A stretch of 25,699 bases of DNA from JAXLQL01 sp046331625 (GCA_046331625.1 JAXLQL010000058.1:1-25699); one strand, 5' to 3'. Shown: positions 18,048 to 25,699, numbered from the stretch's first letter. The notes: a model not told the origin generated them from the sequence alone. Made by a program: numbers and translations.

Positions 18048-18347
18048 ATGACTGGAATGGTTCTCTGGATCGTAATGGCAACATTGGCCGCCGGTACCGG
18101 GGTGGTGGCTCTCCTGATTGCGGGGTACCGCTGGGGAAGATTCACGGCGATTCGCATCAGCCACCATGGAGCGGCGAAGTGGCGCGCTTACGCCGCCGCA
18201 TTGGTCCCCGCGTCCGGATTTTCATTGGCCCTTCGTTTCGATGCCGACTGGGCCACCGCTGCAACCCTGGCGTTTCTCGCTCCGGCCGCCGCAGCCGTCT
18301 TTGGCGTGCTCGATGGTTGGGATCCCGAGCGCATCCTGATCAACTGA
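18048..18347 (+). CDS. small membrane protein of unknown function
   Basis: 99 residues from the ATG at 18048, which has GAAAGG about 7 bases upstream. The same frame is open back to a GTG at 17937 overlapping the previous stop, but the extra 37 residues look non-coding. A first hydrophobic helix (GMVLWIVMATLAAGTGVVALLIAGY) is followed by a basic loop, a second segment (YAAALVPASGFSLAL) and a third (AATLAFLAPAAAAVFGVL), then DGWDPERILIN. It looks like a three-helix inner-membrane protein. No family recognised. It sits 107 bases after the basic-linker protein gene and may share its transcript. Confidence 0.58.
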   Translation: MTGMVLWIVMATLAAGTGVVALLIAGYRWGRFTAIRISHHGAAKWRAYAAALVPASGFSLALRFDADWATAATLAFLAPAAAAVFGVLDGWDPERILIN

Positions 18348-18393
18348 CTCCGCGCCGGCCGGCCTCGAGAATGCCGGATGGTACGCTCGATGT

Positions 18394-19827
18394 ATGGGGC
18401 TGTCGGAATCGTTTTTTGCCCAGCGCTTCGGTGTTACCGAACGCGACCTGGAATCGTACTTGAGCGAGGCGCTCTCGCGTGGAGGAGACTACGCGGATGT
18501 CTACTTCGAGTACTTGGCCACCACGGCGATCTCGCTGGATGAATCCATCGTAAAGAGCGCTACGCAAGGCGTCACCCTTGGCGTCGGCGTTCGCGTGCTC
18601 GCCGGGGAGCGGACGGGTTACTCCTACTGTGACGACGTCTCGCCGGAACGGATCCGGCAAGCCGCACGCGTGGCTGCCTGCATCGCCAACGGACCGGCTT
18701 CGGTGGAAAAGTCCGCATTCGGAGAGGCACGCCGGCACGACCTGTATCCGGTGCCGCAAGCTCCCGCGGACATGCCCCTCGCCGACCGCGTAAAGCTGGT
18801 GCAACGCGCCGACGCCGCCGCGCGCGCCCACGACCCGCGGGTGTTCCAAGTGCAAGCCACGTATGCCGACACGCTGAAGCACGTGCTGGTGGCCACCAGT
18901 GACGGGACGCTCTCGTTCGATCGCCAACCGATGGCGCGCTTGAACGTCTCGGTGCTGGCGCGCGAAGCTGGCGGGCTCCCACAGCGGGGCTATGCCGGCG
19001 GTGGCGGCCGCGTCTCGTTCGACTTCTTCCTCGGCGAGAAATCTCCCGAGTTCTTCGCACGCGAGGCGGCTCGCCAGGCGATCGTGCAACTGAGCGCGGT
19101 GGACGCTCCGGCGGGCGAGCAGACGGTGGTGCTGGCGCACGGCTGGCCAGGAGTGCTGCTGCATGAGGCAGTAGGGCACGGCCTGGAAGCGGACTTCAAC
19201 CGCAAGGGCGTCTCGGCTTTCTCGAATCGCGTGGGGCAGCCGGTGGCATCGCCGCTCGTCACCGTCATCGACGACGGAACCATGCACTCGCGCCGGGGAT
19301 CGCTCAACGTCGACGACGAGGGCGCCACCACGCAGCGTAACGTGCTCATCGAAAACGGCGTGCTCCGCGGCTACATGCAAGACAAGCTATCGAGCCGATT
19401 CTTGAAAACAGCCGCCACGGGTAACGGCAGACGCGAGAGCTATCAGCACATCCCCATGCCACGCATGACGAACACGTTCATGCTGGCCGGCGAATCCGAT
19501 CCGGAAGAGATCGTGCGCGGCGTGAGCAAGGGCATCTATTGCGTGACGTTCGGCGGAGGCCAGGTGGACATCACCTCGGGCAACTTTGTCTTCTCGGCCA
19601 CCGAGAGCTACCTGATCGAGGGCGGCAAGCTCACCCAGCCACTGCGCGGCGTGACGCTGATCGGCAACGGACCCGAAGCGCTCAAGTACGTTTCGATGGT
19701 CGGCAATGACTTGGCGCTCGACGAGGGAGTCGGCATCTGCGGCAAAGAGGGTCAGTCGGTGCCGGTGGGCGTCGGCATCCCGACGATTCGCGTCGACAAG
19801 ATGACCGTGGGAGGCACAGCGGCATGA
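18394..19827 (+). CDS. tldD: TldD metalloprotease subunit
   Basis: 477 residues, normal length for TldD (about 480). The zinc-site motif H257-E258-AVG-H262 lies in LLHEAVGHGLEADFNRKG, and C449 in GICGKEGQSVPVGVG matches the third zinc ligand known from the E. coli TldD/E heterodimer. Other family stretches: VIDDGTMHSRRGSLNVDDEG, SYQHIPMPRMTNTFM and GGQVDITSGNFVFSATESYLIEGG. TldD is the catalytic half of a cytoplasmic heterodimeric protease that trims unfolded peptides, including microcin and CcdA-type substrates. The stop overlaps the start of the partner gene by 4 bases (ATGA), as expected for subunits made in equal amounts. Confidence 0.96.
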   Translation: MGLSESFFAQRFGVTERDLESYLSEALSRGGDYADVYFEYLATTAISLDESIVKSATQGVTLGVGVRVLAGERTGYSYCDDVSPERIRQAARVAACIANGPASVEKSAFGEARRHDLYPVPQAPADMPLADRVKLVQRADAAARAHDPRVFQVQATYADTLKHVLVATSDGTLSFDRQPMARLNVSVLAREAGGLPQRGYAGGGGRVSFDFFLGEKSPEFFAREAARQAIVQLSAVDAPAGEQTVVLAHGWPGVLLHEAVGHGLEADFNRKGVSAFSNRVGQPVASPLVTVIDDGTMHSRRGSLNVDDEGATTQRNVLIENGVLRGYMQDKLSSRFLKTAATGNGRRESYQHIPMPRMTNTFMLAGESDPEEIVRGVSKGIYCVTFGGGQVDITSGNFVFSATESYLIEGGKLTQPLRGVTLIGNGPEALKYVSMVGNDLALDEGVGICGKEGQSVPVGVGIPTIRVDKMTVGGTAA

Positions 19828-21167
19828 GCCTCGCCGAGACTGCCCAGCGGATTGTCTCCATCGCGCGGGATATGGGCGCTACCGGCTCGGAGGCGAGCCT
19901 TTCAGCGGGTGACGAGTTCGGCGTCACGGTCCGGTTGGGCGAAGTCGAAAAGCTCAAGGAGTCGGGCTCGCGCGGCGCCGGCGTGCGCGTCCTGTTTGGG
20001 CGTCACACCGGATCTTCCTATACCTCTGACTTGACCGAAGAGGGCCTTCGCACCATGGTGCGGCAGGCCTGTGAGCTGGCCAAGATCACCACAGAAGATC
20101 CCACGGCGGGCCTCCCCGATCCCGCCGACCTCGGGTCGATTTCCACTGACCTCGCTCTCTACAATGACGATGTCGCCGCGCTCGACACGCCCACGCGCAT
20201 CGACTGGGCGCGCCGCGCAGAACGTACTGCGCTCGACTTCGACAAGCGCATCACCAACTCCGAGGGCGGCAGCTTTGGCGCGCACACCGGCGAACATGCG
20301 TTCGCGAACTCGCACGGATTCTCCGGCGCCTACCGGACTTCGAGTTGCTCGCTGAGCATGGTTGCGGTGGCCCAAGACGGTGACCGCATGGAGCGCGACC
20401 ACTGGTACAGCGCGGCTCGCTCGGTATCGAAGCTCGAACCACCCGAGCAGGTGGGGCGCATCGCCGCCGAGCGCACCTTGCGCCGGCTGAATCCGCGCAA
20501 GGTTCCCACGCAGAAGGCAGCGGTGGTGTTCGATCCGCGCGTCGCGCGATCGATGGTGGGCCATGTCTTCGAGGCCATCAACGGCGATTCGGTATACCGC
20601 AAGGCGTCGTTCCTCCACGACAAGCTCGGCGAGAAGATCGCGTCGGATCTGGTTACCGTGATCGACGATGCGACCATGCCAGGGCTATTCGGCTCGTCAC
20701 CATTCGATGACGAAGGAGTTCCTTCCCGGCGAACCGTGGTGGTGGAAAACGGCGTATTGAAGAGTTATCTGCTCAACACCTATACGGCTCGCAAGCTCGG
20801 CATGAAGACCACCGGCAATGCCAGCCGCGGACTCACCGGGAACGCGGGCGTGGGCCATGGTAATCTGTATCTCCGGAACGGCGAAAAGAGCGTGGAACAG
20901 CTCTTGCGCCAAGCCGGAACGGGGTTGTACGTGACAGAGTTGATGGGATTCGGCGTCGACGTGGCGAGCGGAGATTACTCTCGCGGCGCTTCGGGTCTGT
21001 GGATCGAGAATGGCGAACTCGCCTATCCGGTTTCCGAGGTGACCATCGCCGGCAACCTCAAACACATGTTCCTCAACATCGAAGCGACAGCGGACGATCT
21101 CGAGTTCCGGACTTCAGTCGCCGCCCCGACGCTTCTCATCCGGGAGATGACCATCAGTGGCCGTTAA
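19824..21167 (+). CDS. pmbA: TldE/PmbA metalloprotease subunit
   Basis: 447 residues, normal for PmbA/TldE (about 450). It shares the TldD fold but has no HExxxH motif, as expected for the non-catalytic half. Recognisable stretches include GSRGAGVRVLFGRHTGSSYTSDL, AVVFDPRVARSMVGHVFEAINGDSVYRKASFL, TVIDDATMPGLFGSSPFDDEGVPSRRTVVVENGVLKSYLL and the C-terminal GVDVASGDYSRGASGLWIENGE with VSEVTIAGNLKHM. It should close the cavity around the TldD active site. It starts within tldD (ATGA) and its own end overlaps the next gene's GTG by 11 bases, forming a three-gene operon. Confidence 0.95.
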   Translation: MSLAETAQRIVSIARDMGATGSEASLSAGDEFGVTVRLGEVEKLKESGSRGAGVRVLFGRHTGSSYTSDLTEEGLRTMVRQACELAKITTEDPTAGLPDPADLGSISTDLALYNDDVAALDTPTRIDWARRAERTALDFDKRITNSEGGSFGAHTGEHAFANSHGFSGAYRTSSCSLSMVAVAQDGDRMERDHWYSAARSVSKLEPPEQVGRIAAERTLRRLNPRKVPTQKAAVVFDPRVARSMVGHVFEAINGDSVYRKASFLHDKLGEKIASDLVTVIDDATMPGLFGSSPFDDEGVPSRRTVVVENGVLKSYLLNTYTARKLGMKTTGNASRGLTGNAGVGHGNLYLRNGEKSVEQLLRQAGTGLYVTELMGFGVDVASGDYSRGASGLWIENGELAYPVSEVTIAGNLKHMFLNIEATADDLEFRTSVAAPTLLIREMTISGR

Positions 21168-21609
21168 AGAATCGAAGCCTTTCGTTTCCGTACCGGTGGT
21201 GATCGTGCTGCTGCTTCTGGCGGGCGCGGCCACCGGAGCGATCCTGTGGGCCAAGTACGGGCGCGTCGAAGGCGGCCCGGCGCCGTTGACCACCGAGGCC
21301 AAGGCGTACACGCGAAACCTCAAGCTCGGCGAAGTGGAGATGAAGGCGACGGCGAGCTACCTGGGCCAGGAAGTGGTGGAGATCCTCGGCAAGATCACCA
21401 ACGGCGGAGGTCGCGATGTGCGTCAGGTGGATCTGACGTGCGTGTTCTACGATCCGTACGGACAGGTGGTGCGGCGGGCGCGCGTGCCCATCGTCAAGAG
21501 CACTCTCGCTCCCGGGTCGACGCGGAGCTTTCGCCTGCCCTTCGACGACATCCCGCCCAGTTGGAACAAGGCGTTGCCGCAGTTGGTGATCGCTCAGATC
21601 GTGTTCTAG
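21157..21609 (+). CDS. membrane-anchored FxLYD-like protein
   Basis: 150 residues from the GTG at 21157, overlapping pmbA. Residues about 8-32 are a single membrane helix (FVSVPVVIVLLLLAGAATGAILWA). From about 50 on the sequence has the pattern of an FxLYD/DUF2393-type beta-sandwich: EMKATASYLGQEVVEILGKITNGGGRDVRQVDLTCVFYDPYGQVV, then LAPGSTRSFRLPFDDIPPSWN and a final strand. It faces the periplasm if the usual orientation holds. Such domains occur in envelope proteins and are thought to bind protein or ligand. A role with TldD/E is not known; the link here is only gene order. Confidence 0.75.
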   Translation: MAVKESKPFVSVPVVIVLLLLAGAATGAILWAKYGRVEGGPAPLTTEAKAYTRNLKLGEVEMKATASYLGQEVVEILGKITNGGGRDVRQVDLTCVFYDPYGQVVRRARVPIVKSTLAPGSTRSFRLPFDDIPPSWNKALPQLVIAQIVF

Positions 21610-21666
21610 CGGGAATGAGGAAGAACAGACATTGGCACTTCCTTATGCCATGTAGGGCGGGCCGGC

Positions 21667-21684
21667 GCGGGACTTCAGTCCCGC
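21667..21684. repeat. palindromic element, 8-bp arms (GCGGGACT-TC-AGTCCCGC)
   Basis: A perfect 18-base palindrome in the 249-base gap after the FxLYD gene, with a related copy at 21820. GGGACTTCAGTCCC-type palindromes are scattered in acidobacterial genomes and look like REP-type elements. It has no T-run, so it is not a classical terminator. Confidence 0.7.
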
Positions 21685-21819
21685 TTCAGATCTGCGCACA
21701 TTCGCCCGAACAACGCTCCTCGTCTTCGGACTGCGGCTTACCCGCGATGGATCACTGTCCTCAACTTTCTTCGCCGCCCACGGAGATTCAGCCCGCCTGT
21801 GGGGCCGGCTTCAGCCTGC

Positions 21820-21838
21820 GCGGGACTTCAAGTCCCGC
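21820..21838. repeat. palindromic element, 9-bp arms (GCGGGACTT-C-AAGTCCCGC)
   Basis: A perfect 19-base palindrome, second copy of the element at 21667, ending 20 bases before the next start codon. A less perfect GGCTTCAGCC palindrome (about 21806-21815) lies directly beside it, as in paired REP units. Confidence 0.7.
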
Positions 21839-21858
21839 TGTCCGATAGCAAGCCACCC

Positions 21859-23112
21859 ATGAGCAAACGAATCCTCCTCGTCGACGACAAGCCCGACCAA
21901 ATCGAGATGCGCCAACTCCTGCTCGAATCCGCCGGCCACACCGTCGTGACCGCCAACACCCGCGAGCAGGCCCTAGGTTTCCTGCCCGCCGACGACATCG
22001 TGATGGACCTCCGCATTCCCACTCTCGACGAAGGCCTCACGCTGATCCGCGAACTGCGCGATCGCGCGCCCCAGTCGAAGAAAATCGTGCTTTCCGGCTG
22101 GACCCAGTCGCTCGAAGGCCGCCCGGAGAAAGACATGGTGGATCACATCCTGCAAAAGCCCGTTCGTTCCCAAACCCTCCTCGCGCTGTTGCTGGTCACT
22201 GCCTGTTCGGCATTCGGCGAAATCGGATCGCGCACCATCGACGCGCATGCGCCGATCCTCGAACGCCGCGCCAACGCCCGCGGCAGTGATACCGACACGC
22301 CGTTGCTGCTTTACGCCGAGCGGCTCAAAGACAAAGACGGCGAGTATATCCAATACACCGTGATCTTTTCCAACGAAGACGGCGGCACTTCGACGCGCGC
22401 GCTGATGGCGCGCTGGGGCCGCACCACTGACATCGAACACGTCTATCGGGTGTGGGTGGACGATGCGGGAAAGCGCAAGAAGGCGCTCATCCAAGCGAAG
22501 GACCACAAAGACGTCGAGTTCGAAGGCCCGTTCGAGAGCGACCACCCGGTCCTGCGTGTGATCACCGACAACAACATGGTTGGGCCCGGGAACAACAGTC
22601 CGCCACGAACTCGGCTCAAACCCGAAGTGGTTGACCTGAGCGAATGTTCGCGCGAGCAAGTGATGGACGACCACCCGGAAATCTATCGCATTGCCGCCGA
22701 GGAACTGCGGCGCGAAGGCAAGCTCAAGCTGATCGGCGATCCGCGGCAGTATCTCTACATCGAAGCCGAGATCAAGAACGCCGGTACACGCATGGCGGCC
22801 TGGGTGCGGCTCAACGACGGCAAGCGGTGGTACTCCTCGCACGCCGGGCGTTTCGACTGGGCAATTGAACGATCGGGTTTCATCCGCACCACTGTGCAAT
22901 TGCCCGCCGGCACCAGTGCCGCCCACGTCGCTGAGATCGGCTTCGGGTGCCTCGCCGACGACAAGACGCCCGCCGATGCCGGATGCGAAGTGGCTCGCAT
23001 CACCAAGGCCTTCTTCCTCGACCAGCTCTACAAGCCGGGCAAGAGCTTCTGGAAGTCAGCGGCGCAAGCCAAAATCGGCCCGGGCGAGACTGCGGCTTGG
23101 CCGGTGAAGTAG
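21859..23112 (+). CDS. response-regulator receiver domain fused to a signal-peptide-like segment and an exported-looking domain
   Basis: 417 residues from the ATG at 21859 (the frame extends to 21799 through the palindrome, which is unlikely). Residues 1-105 are a complete receiver domain: acid pair VDD (9-10), phospho-acceptor D50 in VMDLRIP, S79 in IVLSG and K100 in QKPV. Instead of a linker or output domain, the expected last helix runs into TLLALLLVTACSAFGEI (107-121), which looks like a signal-peptide core with a lipobox-like VTAC. The remaining 295 residues are beta-rich (EYIQYTVIFSNEDGGTST, YLYIEAEIKNAGTRMAAWVRLNDG, CEVARITKAFFLDQLYKPGKSFW) and unknown. An in-frame ATG at 22135 would give a good signal peptide (MVDHILQKPVRSQTLLALLL), so the exported part may also be made alone. 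No histidine kinase is nearby. Confidence 0.8.
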   Translation: MSKRILLVDDKPDQIEMRQLLLESAGHTVVTANTREQALGFLPADDIVMDLRIPTLDEGLTLIRELRDRAPQSKKIVLSGWTQSLEGRPEKDMVDHILQKPVRSQTLLALLLVTACSAFGEIGSRTIDAHAPILERRANARGSDTDTPLLLYAERLKDKDGEYIQYTVIFSNEDGGTSTRALMARWGRTTDIEHVYRVWVDDAGKRKKALIQAKDHKDVEFEGPFESDHPVLRVITDNNMVGPGNNSPPRTRLKPEVVDLSECSREQVMDDHPEIYRIAAEELRREGKLKLIGDPRQYLYIEAEIKNAGTRMAAWVRLNDGKRWYSSHAGRFDWAIERSGFIRTTVQLPAGTSAAHVAEIGFGCLADDKTPADAGCEVARITKAFFLDQLYKPGKSFWKSAAQAKIGPGETAAWPVK

Positions 23113-23115
23113 CTC

Positions 23116-23343
23116 GTGGATATCGACGTCAAGGTGATTCCGCGAGCCTCCCGCAGCGAGGTGTCTGGCACGATGTCCGATGGCTCGCTCAAAGTGAAAG
23201 TGGCCGCCGTGCCCGAGAAAGGCAAGGCAAACGCCGAAGTGTGCGAGGTGCTGGCGCGCCACTTCGATGTGCCGGTGAGCCAAGTGGAGATCGTGGCCGG
23301 AGCCACGAGCACGCGCAAGCGAGTACGAATCTCAGGACGCTAA
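23116..23343 (+). CDS. DUF167 (YggU-like) protein
   Basis: 75 residues from the GTG at 23116, three bases after the previous stop. The whole length is a DUF167 domain: VKVIPRASRSEV, GSLKVKVAAVPEKGKANAEVCEVLA, VPVSQVEIVAGATSTRKRVRI. The PxKGKAN motif and the GxxxRxKxV ending are diagnostic. The family is widespread and of unknown function; members are small cytoplasmic proteins. It follows the receiver-fusion gene in one transcript and is the last gene before the mobile-element zone. Confidence 0.92.
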   Translation: MDIDVKVIPRASRSEVSGTMSDGSLKVKVAAVPEKGKANAEVCEVLARHFDVPVSQVEIVAGATSTRKRVRISGR

Positions 23344-23664
23344 CCCTGCGCGTCTCCCGCGCCACCCTTGCGGTTGCGTAACATGATCAAGGTGGATTCC
23401 GCGCCCGAGATCCCGCAGTGAGGTGGACCCCATCGGTTGGACAAAAAAATCGACGTCCTTAGATGGTGGCGCGGGGAAAGGGTGAGGCGGTCGTGGGACC
23501 GCCGTTCACTCCGGGCTTGCACGGCGCTCGAGTTCCATCCCTGGAGAGCTCTATCCTCCGGGCAAGCAAATTGATTGTACGGGAGTGGCGGAAAATTGCA
23601 AGCGCAAAATGCAGCCAACCCGTCCACTCTGGTCCAAAGCGGTAAATCCCAGGGGGTTTGGGGG
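23344..23664. other. gene-free stretch between DUF167 and the group II intron
   Basis: No supported gene. It contains a short frame starting ATG at 23383 (MIKVDSAPEIPQ) that stops at the IS-like end at 23419, a 7-bp perfect hairpin (GGCGGTC 23486-23492 with GACCGCC 23497-23503, loop GTGG) and otherwise nothing recognisable. The part from 23444 on could be residue of the IS or the 5' exon of the intron. Confidence 0.5.
23419..23443. mobile_element. possible IS3-family terminal inverted repeat (single end)
   Basis: TGAGGTGGACCCC followed by GTTGGACA has the TG-start and GTTGGACA ending typical of IS3-family termini. No transposase frame and no second end are visible, so it would be a remnant, or the rest lies beyond the intron and outside the window. 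Confidence 0.38.
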
Positions 23665-24166
23665 GCGCGTCCGAAGAAGACTTGATGAACTAGTTGAATG
23701 AAAGGAGTCAACTCGGGTAATGACTCGCTCACCCGATAGCCTGATCCCTTGCCTCGGCGGGCAACTGCCGGGGGAAAAGCGGGATGACAAAGCCTTCAAG
23801 TGTCGGCCGGAAGGCGAGGCGAATCTGCGGGCCGCAACGCAAGTGAACGTCGTTTCAGCATCGTCAACCCCACCAGCGATCACGCCGATTCAGCTGGAAC
23901 TTTTCCCGGGGCTAGCCTGTCCCTTGGAGGCAAAGCCTGCCACGGACCGGAGCACAGCGAGATGGAATCCGGCCCGCCGGGACGGTGTACAGGACGGTGG
24001 CACGCAGAGAAAGCGCATCAAGTTTACCGGAGAGACCCTGTTCGGTCCGGCGGAGGAGACTCCAGCCGGTAGGGAAGCGTATAAGGGCGAACCCCGAAAG
24101 CGCAGCAACGAAGCCGGGCAGGGAGTCGGAGATGGCCGTAGTACCTGTGAAGCGCGGGATAACCGT

Positions 24167-25585
24167 GTGGAGGGAAGGGCCGTTACTTTCACCAAGCGAT
24201 CGAAGCGAGGAAAGGCAGCCGGACTGCGCCCGCGAGGGCAAGCTCAACCCCGGCCCCGTCGAGCCAAGGCAAAATTGCCCGCGAGACTTGAACCTGCCCG
24301 CAAATTGCAGAGAGCGCTATGCCGAGCGGCCAAGCAGCAGCCTGAAAGGAGATTCTCATTACTTTACGATAAGGTCTGTCGGCGGGACATCCTGCAAGAG
24401 GCCTGGAAACGGGTAAAGAGCAACGGCGGAGCGGCGGGAGTGGATCAGCAGAGCATCTCGGATGTGCGCGAGTACGGCGAGGAACAATTCCTGACGGAAA
24501 TCGAACAGGAGTTGCGACAAAACCAATATCGGGCGGACGAGGTGCGGCGGGTGCACATACCGAAACCGGGGCAACCTGGAAAAACGCGTCCGCTGGGCAT
24601 CCCGACGGTGAAGGACCGGGTGGTGCAGATGGCGGTGAAGATCGTAATCGAACCAGTGTTCGAAGCTGACTTCCAACCCTGCTCATTCGGATTCCGCCCG
24701 AAGAAGACGCCGCGGATGGCGCTGAGCGCGATCGCTCAGAGTCTGAACGGCGGGTATTCCTACGTGGTGGACGTTGATCTGAAATCGTACTTCGATACGA
24801 TCGACCACGATCTGCTGATTGAGATGGTGGAACGAAGAGTCGGAGACGTAAAGGTCATGCGGCTGATCCGAGCCTGGCTGAAGGCGGGAGTCATGGAGGA
24901 CGGCAAGGTGACGCACCCAGACCGGGGTTCGCCCCAGGGTGGGGTGATCTCACCGTTGCTGTCCAATATCTTCTTGAATGAAGTGGATCGTCAGTGGTGC
25001 CAAGTCAGAGACGCCACCGGCGGAACAGTTCGCCTCGTTCGTTATGCGGATGACATGGTGTTACTGGCGCGGACGGAGCAACAAGCACAGCAGGCGTGGG
25101 AGCGATTGCAGGCCCAGTTCGCCGGACTTCGGCTGATCATCAATCAGGAGAAGAGCCGGGTGACGACGGTTTGGCAGGGCTTCGCGTTTCTGGGCTTCGA
25201 GTTCCGACGGGAACCGGGACGGAAGCTGTACATGTGGCCACGAGAGAAATCGTGCCGCAATATCCGGCAACGGGTCCGCGAAGTGGTGCGGTCATTTCCC
25301 AGTAGCGAGCGGCTCGACGTGGTGATCCAGAAGCTGAACCCTGTGCTGAATGGGTGGTGCACCTATTTTCGGGTAGGCAACAGCAACCGGGTCTTCCATG
25401 AGGTGGACTGGGCTGTACGGAGCGAGTTGCAGTTATGGCTCCGGCGAAAGCATCGATGTGAGTGGCGAGTCGCAAAGAGGAGATGGAACTACCGGTTCCT
25501 TCATGAACGATGCCGGCTGTACAAGATGGTAGGGAAAGTGAGCTACCTCGAAGGTTTGCGGTGCAAGCCGGCGGAAGAACGGTGA
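24167..25585 (+). CDS. ltrA: group II intron-encoded reverse transcriptase/maturase
   Basis: 472 residues from a GTG at 24167; the frame is open to 23720, but that part overlaps the intron RNA domains and is unlikely to be protein. Starts between about 24167 and 24300 are all possible. Recognisable blocks: RRFSLLYDKVCRRDILQEAW and SNGGAAGVD (RT block 0), YRADEVRRVHIPKPGQPGKTRPLGIPTVKDRVVQMA, FQPCSFGFRPKK, YVVDVDLKSYFDTIDHD, GSPQGGVISPLLSNIFLNEVD and the active-site Y293-A-D-D (25043-25054). The maturase X domain follows (IQKLNPVLNGWCTYFRVGN). The protein ends without an HNH/endonuclease domain, so mobility would use nicked or replicating DNA. All catalytic residues are intact. It would help splicing and retrohome the intron RNA. 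Confidence 0.93.
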   Translation: MEGRAVTFTKRSKRGKAAGLRPRGQAQPRPRRAKAKLPARLEPARKLQRALCRAAKQQPERRFSLLYDKVCRRDILQEAWKRVKSNGGAAGVDQQSISDVREYGEEQFLTEIEQELRQNQYRADEVRRVHIPKPGQPGKTRPLGIPTVKDRVVQMAVKIVIEPVFEADFQPCSFGFRPKKTPRMALSAIAQSLNGGYSYVVDVDLKSYFDTIDHDLLIEMVERRVGDVKVMRLIRAWLKAGVMEDGKVTHPDRGSPQGGVISPLLSNIFLNEVDRQWCQVRDATGGTVRLVRYADDMVLLARTEQQAQQAWERLQAQFAGLRLIINQEKSRVTTVWQGFAFLGFEFRREPGRKLYMWPREKSCRNIRQRVREVVRSFPSSERLDVVIQKLNPVLNGWCTYFRVGNSNRVFHEVDWAVRSELQLWLRRKHRCEWRVAKRRWNYRFLHERCRLYKMVGKVSYLEGLRCKPAEER

Positions 25586-25590
25586 TCGGA

Positions 25591-25623
25591 GAGCCGGATG
25601 CGGGAAAACCGCACGTCCGGTTC
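25591..25623 (+). ncRNA. group II intron domain V
   Basis: GAGCCGGATGCGG, GAAAA loop, CCGCACGTCCGGTTC. The basal stem GAGCCGGA pairs with TCCGGTTC, the distal TGCGG pairs with CCGCA, the two-base CG bulge is in place, and the catalytic AGC triad is at 25592-25594. This is the active core of a splicing ribozyme. Confidence 0.93.
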
Positions 25624-25678
25624 GATGAGGGGGCGCAGGAAACGTGCGGCAGCGCAACGCGCCTGTGCCCTACTCTAC
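25624..25678 (+). ncRNA. group II intron domain VI and 3' splice site
   Basis: GGGCGCAGG pairs with CCTGTGCCC (nine pairs, one G-U), and GAG pairs with CTC below a bulge holding A25672. That A is six bases before the terminal C25678, the usual branch-point distance. The end TAC fits the AY rule. Confidence 0.72.
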
Positions 25679-25699
25679 GGTGGGGGGAGTGGCGTTCGT

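Larger units (their letters stand above)
23665..25678 (+). mobile_element. group II intron with internal reverse transcriptase gene
   Basis: The 3' end is well supported: domain V at 25591-25623, domain VI with a bulged A, and an ending TCTAC at 25678 that fits the AY rule. The 5' end is an estimate: GCGCG at 23665-23669, followed by TCCGAAGAAGACTTGATGAAC and GAAAGGAGTCAACTC, is a plausible variant of the GUGYG start and gives about 2.0 kb, a normal size for such introns. Between about 23700 and 24160 the sequence looks like domains I-III: for example GGGAGTCGGAGATGGCCGTAGTACC, GAAGCGCGGGATAACC and GTGGAGGGAAGGG, phrases I know from bacterial introns. The coding frame of the reverse transcriptase sits in domain IV. 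The 3' exon starts GGTGGGGGGAGTGG and runs off the window. Confidence 0.85.

Noticed and set aside
21973..22926. 317-codon minus-strand frame opposite the receiver-fusion gene
   Set aside because: No ribosome site or motif; the plus strand encodes a recognisable receiver domain.
23720..24166. N-terminal extension of the intron reverse transcriptase frame
   Set aside because: The translation is low-similarity and overlaps sequence resembling intron RNA domains I-III; the protein family begins nearer to RRFSLLYDK.

Overview
The window is GC-rich, gene-dense bacterial chromosome. The mix of genes suggests a soil Acidobacteriota of the Bryobacter/Solibacter kind: a Tat-exported type B carboxylesterase, YVTN propeller proteins, a TldD/TldE pair, a DUF5009-type acyltransferase and GGGACTT-type palindromes between genes. 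This assignment is an inference from gene content; no rRNA or other marker gene is present.

Layout. (1) 2-5378 (+) is a tightly overlapping terpenoid-type operon. It holds the 3' end of a radical SAM/SPASM-like enzyme, a DUF116-polyprenyl synthase fusion, a single-domain prenyltransferase/cyclase-fold protein, and a class II squalene-hopene-type cyclase with a DADD motif. Just before the cyclase lies a decayed, partly duplicated copy of the cyclase's own 5' end. (2) 5375-8307 holds a secreted Ig/FnIII-like protein (-) and a Tat-exported carboxylesterase (+), divergently transcribed. (3) 8369-9571 is a two-gene cassette: a TIR-domain protein with its likely catalytic Glu, followed with no spacer by a FINCPFD-type protein that looks Rossmann/deoxyribosyltransferase-like. 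A fragment of a second esterase 3' end lies just downstream, so the cassette sits between an intact and a broken esterase copy. (4) 9839-14924 holds an FkbM-type methyltransferase (-), a RidA-family protein, aconitase AcnA and a coupled YVTN beta-propeller protein. (5) 15184-16639 (-) holds a small unknown protein and a multi-pass HGSNAT/DUF5009-like acyltransferase. (6) 16771-18347 (+) holds a secreted protein with a basic Ala/Pro/Lys-rich linker and a small membrane protein. (7) 18394-21609 is a tldD-tldE-FxLYD operon. (8) 21667-23343 holds two palindromes, a response-regulator domain fused in frame to a signal-peptide-like segment and an exported-looking domain, and a DUF167 protein. (9) 23419-25699 is a mobile-element zone: an IS3-like terminus followed by a group II intron carrying a reverse transcriptase/maturase and recognisable domains V and VI.

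How the genes work together. In region 1 the polyprenyl synthase would supply a linear prenyl diphosphate and the class II cyclase would cyclise it or a derivative. The radical SAM enzyme and the second alpha-alpha-barrel protein are candidate tailoring partners. In region 3 the TIR protein (probable NAD+-consuming enzyme) and its partner form a candidate immune module. These two regions are the most likely places for undescribed biology. All functional pairings are inferred from sequence and gene order.
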